DNA from: Asterias rubens
Taxonomy: Eukaryota > Echinodermata > Asteroidea > Forcipulatida > Asteriidae
DNA length: 64,000 nucleotides
Direction: 5' to 3'
Assembly (NCBI RefSeq): GCF_902459465.1
Contig: NC_047073.1
Coordinates: 5,394,001-5,458,000, forward strand
Shown here: piece by piece, positions 21,999 to 33,095 of the stretch
How positions within the stretch are numbered: the first letter of the stretch is position 1
Layout of the letters: each line of letters begins with the position of its first letter
Notes under the pieces: generated by a model
What the model saw: only the letters and a program-made list of their open reading frames with translations
What the model was told of the DNA's origin: nothing
The model's database searches: none
Made by a program: the position numbers and the translations under genes

Positions 21999-24089
21999 GT
22001 AGCAGCCGGGAACTCTTCCTCTTGGCTGTATAATACGAAAGTGAATGGGCCGACAGGCTAGATTTCCGGACAGAGGCCAGTGCGTTTTAGGATCTTGTAT
22101 ACCCGTGATTTTGTGGAACCCTTCCAAAGTTTCAATCCTACATAAAATTAATTAAACACACTAAAACTAACCAATGAAAATTTCATTTAGAAGGGTCCCG
22201 TTTTTTAGATATTGCCAAAAAACCCGAGTATATAATGTTCACGCAGGAAGATAAGAATATTCATAATCTTAGAAGCATTACCATGCCGGCAACGCTTCTT
22301 ATAATAAAATTTCTAGCGACAAAAAGTGATGTATTTTTCCATAATTGCATTTTACTTCGGAGTGAATTGTTTTCTCAAAATGTACTACTGTAATCAAAGC
22401 TGATCTTTCAACGTGATTTTTTATTGACATTAATTTTCAGAGTCATTACTAGTAGCAGACCTTTAAAATCAAACTGCTGTTTTCTTCGTTGCTGGGCAAA
22501 ATGTGTAAAATGAGCAAAATTTGCCCACGGCTCTTCATCCATAGCAAACAATCGGTGCCTGCGCGCAGAATACATTTCAACGTAAAAGCGTATGAACCAC
22601 ATTTTTAAATCTATACGAAAATGGCAGACTGTGCTACTTCACAAAAGGAAAACAACACTATTTTCAGGGATGTGAATATTTGTTGTACTAAATTTAAAAC
22701 ATCTTTCCAATCATGTCAACATAACAAACGCACTTTTATAGCTAAAAGTGCTCAATTCAAAGGCAACGTGTCTTTGCATACATGGCATGGTTTCTCTTAA
22801 AAATCGAAAAGAGAAATCAAAATTTGCAACCAACTTGAAGCATCACACTTCAACTAGGACGGATCCATTGTACACAAAAATATATATACAAAAAGAACCG
22901 CATGCTTTTCACTCTGTGACAAATACAGCATTCTCATATACCACTGAAGGCATGCAGATAAAGATGTATTTACCTTTGTTTTCTTCCTCTTTAAAAACCT
23001 TCTCCGTTATTTCTTTGATACGCAATTATTGTTTGCATTTCGTCATCCCAAGGCCGCCAAAGCTGCAGTGGTGGTTACGCCGTTATGGTACACACTAACA
23101 GCAACAAACCATGGATGTCTACATGTAGGCACCATTTAATGATTTATTCCACGAAACCCAAGTTGAGTTGAAAGCTGCATCTTTCTCATAAACGGGAACC
23201 GAAAATAACATCACATCTGACTTTCACTGGTGTACTATGATTACAACCAGCTGCAAAGCAGGTCACTAGTTGCCGGATTGTATGATATACTTTCGCAGAC
23301 AGAAAGTGTAAGTTCGTGATCAGATAGTGTCGGTTGATTGTGTACACTAAACTTGAATGGTTACTATGAGGAAGTGGGTTTCCCAAATATAGGCCTACGA
23401 CACAATCATAGCAAACGCAATAAGGCCAAGGATAAAAGTTCGACAACAAAATTGTGAACACTGTTTTCAAACATGGTTATGGAATTGCGAAATCGAAATT
23501 CAATCGTATATACCTCTCAAGGAGAAACAAACTTAAACGGTAGTTTCTATTGTAATAAATTGTGTGCACCCTTTATGGGACTTTCTTAAAATAGAAATGA
23601 CGTGATCACACGATATACAGGAAAATACCCGAGATTTTTCCACTACGTGTTTATGTATGAAGCTGAGTGCCAAACAAATATCGAGATAGTGGGCAGTCAC
23701 GTGAGCTTACATCACCTTCAAGTTGAGGTTTGGGGGGGGGGGGGCACAGCAGTGGCGTAACCGGATCGACTTGTGTGGGGGTTTTGGGTGGGTGTTTTTT
23801 TTTAGGGGGGGGGGGGGTCGTTAGACTATGTTAATTGATTATTATTGAACGCAACATGTCTTTGCAACCCTGAGGCCTGGCAAGTGGTTTATTATTATAA
23901 TTTAAAGAGAAACACAGTCATGTTTTTATATATTATGATACCTCCCTATTGTGTCCTGCATACTATGTGATGTAGCGGTGTTATGATCGTCTTCACCTCA
24001 GTCTGGAGTCGACAATCTTGCCGTATAAGTAGTCAGTTTGAGGTATGGGTGCCACTCAGGGAGGGAACCACATAGTGAGGGTCCTTTCT
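21999..24089. other. Intergenic DNA, no gene recognised
   Basis: Two long G runs lie at about 23731-23743 and 23803-23817. Otherwise I see no feature I can support. Confidence 0.4.
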
Positions 24090-24312
24090 CACCTAAATAG
24101 TCAAACAAAACTTCAGGCTTGTGAAGCCTTTTATCATGCATCTGAAAGCACACAAAGTTATGCAGTGTTTTTTCTTCTTTCATCATTCTCTTGCAACTTT
24201 GATGACCAATTGAGCCAACATTTTCACAGTTTTGTTATTATATGCATCTCTTGGAATACACCAAGTGAGAATACTGGTCTTTCATAATTACCAAACGTGT
24301 CCAGTGTCTTAA
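24090..24312. repeat. Truncated TTAA MITE family A
   Basis: It keeps the right half only (TTGATGACCAATTGAG, ACACCAAGTGAGAATACTGG, CGTGTCCAGTGTCTTAA) and ends in the TTAA at 24309-24312 that also begins the next copy. Confidence 0.7.
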
Positions 24313-24685
24313 AGACAATGGACACTATTGGTAATTGTCGAAGACCAGTCTTCTCACTTGGTGTATCTCAACATATGCATAAAATAACAAACCTGTGAAA
24401 GTTTGAGCTCATCGGTCGTCGAAGTTGCGAGATAATAATGAAAGAAAAAACACCCTTGTCACACGAAGTTGTGTGCTTTCTGACGCTTGAGTTCGAGACC
24501 TCAACTTGAGGTCTCGAAATCAAATTCGTGGAAAATTACTTCTTTCTCGAAAACTTCGTCACTTCGGAGGGAGCTGTTTCTCAGAATGTTTTATACTATC
24601 AACCTCTCCCCATTACTCGTAATCAAGAAAGGTTTTATGACGATAATTATTTTGAGTAATTACCAATAGTGTCCACTGCCTTTAA
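24309..24685. repeat. TTAA MITE family A
   Basis: TTAAAGACAATGGACACTA at the left and GTGTCCACTGCCTTTAA at the right, with central palindrome GAGACCTCAACTTGAGGTCTC. Confidence 0.87.
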
Positions 24686-25318
24686 AAGGCCAATAAAGGA
24701 TGGTTTAAAATATATAGATATTACAGTTTTCTAACAGCTGCAGTCCATAGGAAACATCAAAAATATAACGAGTCTCTTACCTCACGTTAAAACATGCTAA
24801 AAATGGGTTTTTCTCCAGAACGCTACAAGACAAATTTCTGAAAAACGCGGGGTCAAACAAACCCGCGCGACAAAGGAATCGTGACGTCAGTGGCGGATAT
24901 GGTCCAATTTCCATTATTATTTGATGTGGAAAATAGCGCCCTCAGTTTGCCAAAGCTGGAGAACTCTGTTTAAACCCAATTTAGGGGAAAATCGTCACTG
25001 GCGTAAAGGGGTCATTAAAATAGATCAATAGAAGCAATTTTTGCGAGTAAAATGGTTATTAACCGGTATCTACGATGTCTATTTGGCCATAAAAAGGTAA
25101 TAGTTGAAATATTGGGATCATCCTTTAATGGCTCTATAAATGTCATAACACATATTACTCTAGCTAACGTCGTTTATACAAAGTCGCCGTATTATTTGAA
25201 TTCATGCCAATAATGGTGTATGGCATTTCCTGGAGCAAAGTTTAACAATAACAAAATGGGGAAAACCCGGACGTTGAATAAAGGTTTCGCAAGGGATTCG
25301 GCCAAACAAAATAATATG
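24686..25318. other. Intergenic DNA, possible decayed repeat
   Basis: GGCCAATAAAGGATGG (about 24688) and GGATCATCCTTTAATGGC (about 25115) are imperfect inverted copies, so 24688-25135 may be another decayed MITE. No gene is seen. Confidence 0.35.
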
Positions 25319-26202
25319 TGTGTTTCCGGTTACCCGACCGACCCTAGAAAAACACGCCGACCCTACGGAATTTTATAAATTTACAGACAAAATAAAATAA
25401 AACAACCCCGATCCCACTCCCCGTTTGACAAAATACTGCACGATTTTAACGTTATTATATTTGATGTTTCCTTTTTTCTAAAATGTTTTCACATTTAAAA
25501 TAAAGCATTAGAAAATACACATTTTCTTACGAGAAAAGACGTCGTTGATCCATGGTTGATCAAGTACTAGTATTGCAACGACTGACGGACGACGTGTGTA
25601 GCGTGTGTTGGGAGGTCGCAGCATGCATTTACACGGGCGAGTTCGTAATGCTAGCAATCTGTTAATTGCGCTGCTCAATCTTGAGATTGCACAACAGATG
25701 TTGATTGAGCGACGTACGCCAACGAGCTGCGCTACGCCCTCGCATTTGCGCCGCCTGTAAACCCGCTGAAATTCCCACGTGACACGGGGAGTCTTGTCTC
25801 AATGCGTTTATTGCCGGTTCGCGTAGATTTTACCAATAGAGGGCGTTTTATTTCACTGTATTGCATTGTTCCAAAACGACCTCTAGCGTTCAATGTTTCT
25901 TGTATATTGTTGCCGCACGCAAAGTTACAACGACTACAGGCGTAGAATCTGCTTTTGTGTTACGTGAAATTTACAGACCTCGGAACGGTTGCTTTTTGGG
26001 GCTTATTTTCTGTGTCATTTTAAGAGATTTTCGAGTCGAACTTGGACATCGTTGAATTTACATGAAATTTACATGCAAGGGCAAAAATATTTTTAACATT
26101 GGTTCCTGCCCTAAGTTTTGAAGCAATAAAATAATTCAACAAAATAAAATGTGTTTTCGTCCCTACGGACCCTAATTTTTTGGCCGGTGTAATAGGAAAC
26201 AC
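25319..26202. repeat. Candidate terminal-inverted-repeat element, about 0.9 kb
   Basis: TGTGTTTCCGGTTACCC at the left is mirrored by GGTGTAATAGGAAACACA at the right, with inner matches of CCGACCCTACGG and CCCTACGGACCC. No transposase was recognised. Confidence 0.5.
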
Positions 26203-26235
26203 ATGTGATTTAATGGGAATCCCATTAAATCACAT
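26203..26235. repeat. Perfect short palindrome
   Basis: ATGTGATTTAATGGG, AAT spacer, then the exact complement CCCATTAAATCACAT. Confidence 0.8.
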
Positions 26236-26282
26236 CGGTTTTTTTTTCAATGGGATTTTTTTCCTGTGAATTTCGAAAGCCA

Positions 26283-26629
26283 TAGCCTTGCTCAAGGCAG
26301 ACGCATTATTCACTCCGAAAAGACGCCGCTGTAAACCCACCCGTATATACACTGTGCGTGGTGCGTGTAATCACACCGCATTATGACCCACCCGTATACA
26401 CTATGCACACTGTCACCTCGTACGACTACTGTGCACCCAAGTCATCCGCACTCGTACCACTAACCGCATGCGGAGGCCGTCAGGCCTGACGGCGGACGCA
26501 TGCGGATAGTGTACGGGGGCATCGTGTCGTGCGATGTGGTTACACACATTTTACGCACAGTCGGGTGGATTTTTATACAGCGCCGGTCTTTTTTCGGAGT
26601 GAATAATTCGACTGCCTTGAGCAAGGCTA
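26283..26629. repeat. Mutator-like MITE with 9-bp target duplication
   Basis: Inverted ends start TAGCCTTGCTCAAGGCAG and continue through ATTATTCACTCCGAAAA. The direct repeat CGAAAGCCA flanks the element at 26274-26282 and 26630-26638. A 9-bp duplication fits Mutator-like transposases. The interior has inverted CGTATACAC-type segments and no coding sequence. Confidence 0.75.
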
Positions 26630-26878
26630 CGAAAGCCATGACTTCCCATCTTCGGCTTCCCATCTACTAATGTGTAAAGTCCTGCACCGAAAGCGCACAT
26701 AACATTTCTGAAGGAACTTCGAAAAGGGCGTCATTTACCATGTTTACAGGTTAAATAAATATGAGTTACTAACTGTCACTTTTTTCACCCGAAGGCAAAC
26801 TCGACCACATCAATTCATCCAATTGGCATGGCACTGGGTACCGTGCTTTGCCAATCATCATGAACAATGAACATTTTG

Positions 26879-27169
26879 CGTGTCATGGCCCAGCTATAGT
26901 CTCATCACGGGACCCAAGCTCGTGTTGACAGCAGCAGAGTGTCGGTTCGAATCCCGGTCATGACACATGTGCTCTCGTGGGCAAGACACTTAACCATAAT
27001 CGCTTCGTAAAGTTGGGAATGTTGTGCAATGCTCAATCAACTAGGTTCCTATGGTGGATGATACCCCATGCAAACATCCTTATGGACTGTGGATCGGTAC
27101 CCTGTTTCAACCCCAGGGGTAGACGGCGACGGGTTGCTGCGTGACATTTGGTTCGATAGCCCAAATCAG
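26879..27169 (+). repeat. tRNA-derived SINE
   Basis: It begins TGTCATGGCCCAG, has a B box GGTTCGAATCCC, then TGACACATGTGCTC and the internal block GGATGATACCCCATGC to CCCTGTTTCAACCCCAGG. The copy at 63617-63964 is the same family. Confidence 0.75.
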
Positions 27170-27543
27170 TTACAGCCATTGAGGCTATACACTTTCGGAA
27201 CAGAAAAACAAGTTCACAGATTTACAAATAACTTACAGGGTTTACAGAAGGTAATGGTGAAAGACTTCTCTTGAAATATTATTATTATTCCATGAAATGC
27301 TTTACTTTTGAGAAAGCATTAAAACAAACTCAATTCTCGATAACGAGAATTACGGATTTATTTTAAACACATGTCATATGACACGGCGAAACGTGCGTAA
27401 ACAAGGGTGGGTTTTCCCGTTATTTTCTCCCGACTCCGATGACCGATTGAGCCTAAATTTTCACAGGTTTGTTATACACGTTGTGATAGACGAAGTGTGG
27501 GCCTTGGACAATACTGTTTACCGAAAGTGTCCAATGGCTTTAA
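27170..27543. repeat. TTAA MITE family D (uninterrupted copy)
   Basis: The ends contain CTATACACTTTCGG and CCGAAAGTGTCCAATGGCTTTAA; the left TTAA has decayed to TTAC. The central palindrome is TCTCGATAACGAGA. It serves as the reference for the interrupted copy at 43104-46066. Confidence 0.8.
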
Positions 27544-27887
27544 GTGTACCTTGAAGTGGCCGTCTGTCCTTGTTAGTTGGGCGATATCTCATAACAACAA
27601 AATTAATATAAAAAAAACGTTTTGTATTTATTGGAAACCATCAAACCAGTCACGAGCAAGAATTTTTAGTATAATTTCAATTGGCTGGTATTCCATTTAG
27701 CCAAATGTCCAATGCTCAGCAAATTTGTGAAAGTTTATCATTGGGTGCTGTGTATAAAGGAGCTGGCCCGATCGACCCACGTATAGTTAAAACAGGCAAA
27801 ACAGGCTTTCATCCGAGTATTTCACAAGAATGAGGCCGTATCCGAGTTGGAAGCACGGCTATGGCTACGGCTACGACTGTAGGTGTG

Positions 27888-28744
27888 TTAAAGGAACACG
27901 TTGCCTTGGATCGGTCGAGTTGGTCTCAAGTTGAAAAGCGTTTGTAACCGTTTGTTATAAAATGCATATGGGTAGAAAGAACACGTTGCCTTGGATCGGT
28001 CGAGTTGGTCTCAAGTTGAAAAGCGTTTGTATTGTTATAAAATGCATGGGTAGAAGGACTCGTTGCCTTGGATCGGTCGAGTTGGTCTCAAGTTGAAAAG
28101 CGTTTGTAACCGTTTGTTATAAAATGCATATGGGTAGAAGGACTCGTTGCCTTGGATCGGTCGAGTTGGTCTCAAGTTGAAACGCGTTTGTAACCGTTTG
28201 TTATAAAATGCATATGGGTAGAAAGAACACGTTGCCTTGGATCGGTCGAGTTGGTCTCAAGTTGAAACGCGTTTGTAACCGTTTGTAATAAAATGCATAT
28301 GGGTAGAAGGACTCGTTGCCTTGGATCGGTCGAGTTGGTCTCAAGTTGAAACGCGTTTGTAACCGTTTGTTATAAAATGCATATGGGTAGAAGGACTCGT
28401 TGCCTTGGATCGGTCGAGTTGGTCTCAAGTTGAAAAGCGTTTGTAACCGTTTGTTATAAAATGCATATGGGTAGAAAGATGTTGTAAAAGTAGAATACAA
28501 TGATCTACACAAACAAGCCTCGAATGCGTGGTTTTATTTCTACCTCGTCGACTAAATCGGCCATTGACAGGAGTCCACCGTGTTCAGTTCGCGACGTAAA
28601 AGGGAAAACCGTGCAATTTTTGAGTGGATCATTATATTCTTCTTTTAAAACATCTTTCTAACCATTATGCATTTTATAACAAACGGTTTCAAAATTTTTT
28701 TTACAGACCAACTCGTCCGATCCAAGGCAACGTGTTCCTTTATG
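27888..28744. repeat. TTAA MITE family C with a tandemly amplified left arm
   Basis: The element starts TTAAAGGAACACGTTGCC and ends CAACGTGTTCCTTTA, matching the copy at 17515-17911, but its left arm is repeated seven times in direct orientation (27893-28479). The single right arm begins after the spacer near 28600. Confidence 0.85.
27893..28479. repeat. Seven-copy tandem repeat, 84-85 bp unit
   Basis: The marker TTGCCTTGGATCGG occurs at 27901, 27986, 28063, 28147, 28232, 28316 and 28400, giving spacings of 85, 77, 84, 85, 84 and 84. Because 84 is divisible by three, a minus-strand open frame with a repeated 28-residue peptide appears; it is not a gene. Confidence 0.92.
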
Positions 28745-29605
28745 GACGTCATATACATTTTATTTTATACTTTCTGACATAACTCTTTGTTGGCAGGGGC
28801 CGTCCAGGTTAAGGCAGGGAAAGCTGTCATCAAAGCGATGCGCCATCCAGACTTGATGCAGACTCAACGCATGATGACATGGACATTTAGCCGTAACAGT
28901 AGCTGCCAATCCGGGCACGGCCTTGTTGTTCAGTTGATGACACGAAAGTAATTTTTAGCAGATTAATAAGATTAAGTTTTTAATTCAACTTTAAACCACA
29001 AATGGTTTATTCTCACACTTTGTGCAGAAACACAGTCGCTAATAATTTATACATTCCATTCTTGGCTGGAGAAAACAATTAATACAAATACAATTTCAAA
29101 TAAAAATATACAATATTTACAAAACATAAAAATTACAACCTTAATTAAAAGATTGCTGAAGACGACACAATCTAACTTTAATACTTGAAATGTGTTTGAT
29201 CTATTTGTGTGTCGTGTGTGTGTGTGTGGGGGGGGGGGCACACACTGATAATTGAATCCTGATAGTACGTCCATCAATGTCAAATGAGAAGTAATTAAAA
29301 ACAATTACCAAATTACGGAACATACACTTGTGAAATTTAGCACATTAGATCCCTTAGCGTTGATAATGGTTAACCGCAGTTTTTGATTGATTTTAAAGGA
29401 GTTTACAGTTTATACCTTTTACTTTGGTAGTTACTCCAAAAATGAATGTCCATAAATCTGACTTCGTTAGGCTGTTCAAAATGTACATTTTTTGAAAGAT
29501 TCCCTTCAAATGAATTCAATTCAATTCACTTTATTATCCACGATGGGAAATGTGGTTTTAGTGAGAAAGAGGGATTACAAAAACATTGTAATCCAAGATG
29601 ATGTA
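28745..29605. other. Intergenic DNA
   Basis: A GT run followed by a G run (about 29210-29239) and TTCAATTCACTTTATTATCC near 29522, which resembles the tail of a minus-strand retroelement. No gene was recognised. Confidence 0.4.
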
Positions 29606-29990
29606 TTAAAGACAGTGGCAGTATTGGTAATTGTCAAAGACCAGTCACCTAACTTGGTGTATCTCAACATATGCATAAAATAACAAACCTGTTAAAATTT
29701 GAGTTAACTTGGTCGTCGAAATTGCGAGATAATAATGAAAGAAAAAAACACCCTTGTTGCACGACGTTGTGTGCTTTCAGATGATTGATTTCGAGACCTC
29801 AAATTCTAAATCTGAGGTCTCGAAATCAAAGTCGTGGAAAATTACTTCTTCTCGAAAATTACGTTCCTTAAGAGGGAGCCGTTTCTCACAATGTTTTATA
29901 CTATCAACTTCTCCCCATTACTCGTAACTAAGTCATTTTTTATGCTCATAATTATGTTAAGTAATTACCAATAGTGTCCACTGCCTTTAA
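29606..29990. repeat. TTAA MITE family A
   Basis: TTAAAGACAGTGGCAGTATTGG left end, GTGTCCACTGCCTTTAA right end, and a central palindrome GAGACCTCAAATTC...TCTGAGGTCTC. Confidence 0.85.
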
Positions 29991-30157
29991 AAACCGGATT
30001 ATTCTTCCTGCATGGACATTACCGCTCAAGCTTTGCGACAATCCTACCACCTTTTGAAATGAAATTTTAACATGTTACTTTTATTGCATAATGTCTACAT
30101 TCATATAGAATTAAAACAATCGAACGGTTCCAAACCCCAAAGGTATACTTTTCCTTT

Positions 30158-30430
30158 AAATCTGAGATCGGTTTTGCCCCATCTTACATTGCAAATCTTA
30201 TTGTAACCAAACCCCCTAAGCACACTCTTCGTTCCCCTGATAGGAACATTATTGTCAGAATTTAACCTCATGGAGTCTTGTGAGTTTAATAAGACCTTTC
30301 CTCTTCAGTTGTTGTGAGTCAAATGGAAGTTTATTGTGACTTATGAATTATGGCGATCGTGCCCTTGCACCATGTGCACCTAAACTTTGCAACAAATCTC
30401 TCGTCAATAAAAAGCTGCAGTTCTCTTTAC
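30158..30430 (+). mobile_element. Decayed LINE reverse transcriptase C-terminus
   Basis: Translated with frame changes, the segment keeps landmarks of the C-terminal tail of L2/CR1-like LINE ORF2: APSYIANLI, HTLRSPDRN, and YGDRALAPCAPKLCN. The same landmarks occur in the better preserved LINE at 59366-61823. Several stops make it a relic. Confidence 0.55.
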
Positions 30431-30549
30431 TTATTCAAGGTTGAAGACCCATTCGTGTAACTCCACAAATAATTAGCATGTGCTACCAATAGGCGATATA
30501 TTTGGTCGTTATAAAAAGTAGCAAAATATGCTCAAATTAAAGGGCCAAC

Positions 30550-30929
30550 TTAAAGCCAGTGGACACTATTGGTAATTGTCAAAGACCAGTCTTCTCATTT
30601 GCTGTATATCAACATATGCATAAAATAACAAACCTGTGAAAATTTGAACTCGATTGATCGTCGGAGTTGCGAGATAATTATGAAAGAAAAAACACAACTG
30701 TCACACGAGGTTGTGTGCTTTCAGATGCTTGATTTCGAGACATCAAATTCAAAAACTTGAGGTCTCAAAATCAAATTCGTGGAAAAATACTTCTTTTTCA
30801 AAAACTCTGTTACTTCAGAGGGAGCCGTGTTTCACAGTGTTTTATACTATCAACCTCTCCCCATTACCAAGTAAGGTTTTACGCTAATAATTATTTTGAG
30901 TAATTACTAATAGTGTTCACTGCCTTTAA
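30550..30929. repeat. TTAA MITE family A
   Basis: TTAAAGCCAGTGGACACTA and GTGTTCACTGCCTTTAA at the ends, with the family interior between. Confidence 0.85.
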
Positions 30930-32059
30930 CCTACATGCCAGGCATGAATAGACATTTCAGGCTATTTAATCACAATTTTTATAACTTTTTCCCAATGATC
31001 AAGCAATCAGAAATCAGACTAAAATAGAAAGAATATCATCAAGTTGATTTGTTACTGAATTCATTACTGAATTATTTGTATCTTCATAATTTCATGCAGG
31101 AAAAATAATCCACAATTGGATTACACAATCTGAGAGACGTAACTGCCAGTAACGGTTCTCCGATTAAAATTTGGGGAATATATACTTATATATTTTCCCA
31201 TTTAAACACATTACTTCAAAGTGAAGTGATTCTCAAAATGCATTATACTAACGCAAGCTGCTTGACTTCTAACCAAGCATGTTTCTTTGGCCATTAGTTT
31301 CAAGATTTAATTACCCAATGTTTACTTTCCCTTTAATGCTATCATAATTGTAATACAAACACAAAATCGTACTGCACAGAAGGAAACAAGTAATATGCTC
31401 TGACTAAAACAATCATGGGACTTGCTGAAACCTGCAAACTATGTTTTGATTTGAAGACATATTTGTCGGGTAATATTCTGTGACTTGAAATACATTTGAT
31501 GAGCAATATTCTCAGTCAAAGATGCGATGTCAGATTTTTGGCCCCAGACATTAAAAAAAATTTTTTTAGTGAATGGTATTTCAAAGAGTATCACCGGCTC
31601 TAACGAAAAAAAGTTTAACTTTTACTTTTAATGGTCAGGAACCATGACAAAAATTGTAAACGTTTCTTATAAAACACATAAGAATTGGTCAAGTGATATA
31701 CATGTATTGTCGGGATCCTGACAAAAACTAATTTTGAGCACTTTACTTAACTCCTACTAATAATTGGCGGACTTTTTTGAGCAATGGCTCAAATGAAAGC
31801 TTGTAACTTTCTCGACCCGCATCAAAATACCTATTGAATTTTAAATCCAAATTTTTGGGTCAAATCGGCAAAAATTCTGACATAGCATCTTTAATAGATT
31901 TCTACAAAGACCTTTGCAATGAGAACAGAGCTGCAAACCACACAATATCAAGCACAGGATACAACCTTGACTGGATTTTAAATAATAAATAAAAAATCTC
32001 AGTAAGATTTGAACCCAAGCCGTGAAAGTACAGGGAAGTACGGCCATGTCATCTTGGAA
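30930..32059. other. Intergenic DNA with decayed repeats
   Basis: The stretch around 31130-31340 ends in TTTACTTTCCCTTTAA, another decayed TTAA-type end. No gene was recognised. Confidence 0.4.
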
Positions 32060-33095
32060 AAGCCATGAAACCATGCCTGGAGTCCTCAGCATTCTTCTCA
32101 TCGAGTGTCCATTGGTGACTTTACCTGGAGGAGATTCGAACCTAGGCCACATTGAATGGAGTGCGGGTGAAATGGGAAGCACTAATGTGCTAATTTGACC
32201 AACTATATAAACCACCTAGCCTTGAGTCTAAATATTGTTTCAGGAGTCACCATTGAGTTCATTGGGGAGATTCGAACCTAAGCCATAGAGATGGTGGGTT
32301 ATGAGAAGCACCGTTGTGCCAACTGAACCAACTATGAATCGCCCTGACTTGAGACAAAGTATTCTTCTGGCGTCACCATTGTGAGTCCACTGGTGAGATT
32401 CGAATCTAGGCCATAGGTACGGGCGGAAATGAGAAGGAATACTGTGCCAACTTGACCAAATATAAACCACCGAGCCTTGAGTCTTAATATTTTTTTCAGG
32501 AGTCACCACTGTGAGTCCATTGGGGAGATTCGAACCTAAGCCATAGAAATGGTGGTAATTGAGAAGCACCATTGTGCCAACTTGACCAACTATGAACCAC
32601 CCAGCCTCAAGTCTAAATAATCTTTCTGAAGTGACCATTGTGAGTCCCACTGGTAAGATTCAAACCATAGGCCATAGAGATAGTGGTAAATGGGAAGCAG
32701 TAATGTGCCAACTTGACCAACTATGAACCGCCCTGTCTTGAGACAAAGTATTCTCCAGGTGTCACCATTGTGTACCCACTGGTGAGATACGAACCTAGAT
32801 TATATATACAGTGGGAAATGGAAAGAAATACTGTCCCAACTTGACCAAATATAAACCACCGTACCCACTGTGAGTGCATTGGTGAGATTCAAACCTCAGC
32901 CATAGAGATGGTGGTAAATGAAAAGCACCAACGGGCTAATACAACCATCTCTCAACTTCCCTGCCTTGAGTCTTAACATTCTTCTGGAGTCACAAATGTG
33001 AATTCACATGTGAGATTCGAACCTAGGCCACATAGATTGTGGGAAATGGGGAAGCACCAATGTGCCAATCTGATCAACTATGAACCACCTTGTCT
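32060..33095 (-). repeat. Tandem array of eight tRNA-like units, about 129-bp period
   Basis: On the minus strand each unit carries an A-box-like TAGTTGGTCAAGTTGGCAC and a B box GGTTCGAATCTC. The B box (plus strand GAGATTCGAAC or a variant) recurs at 32131, 32267, 32395, 32525, 32655, 32784, 32884 and 33012. The linker between units contains GAGTCACCATTGTGAGTCCA. It looks like a tRNA-derived SINE head amplified in tandem. The last unit runs into the final exon of CCDC24. Confidence 0.85.

Noticed and set aside
28201..28512. Minus-strand 103-codon frame with a repeated FYPYAFYNKRLQT peptide
   Set aside because: It is the 84-bp MITE-arm array, whose unit length is divisible by three.
32060..33095. 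CRISPR-like array of regularly spaced repeats
   Set aside because: Eukaryotic context, 129-bp whole-unit tandem repetition and tRNA-like boxes; there are no unique spacers.
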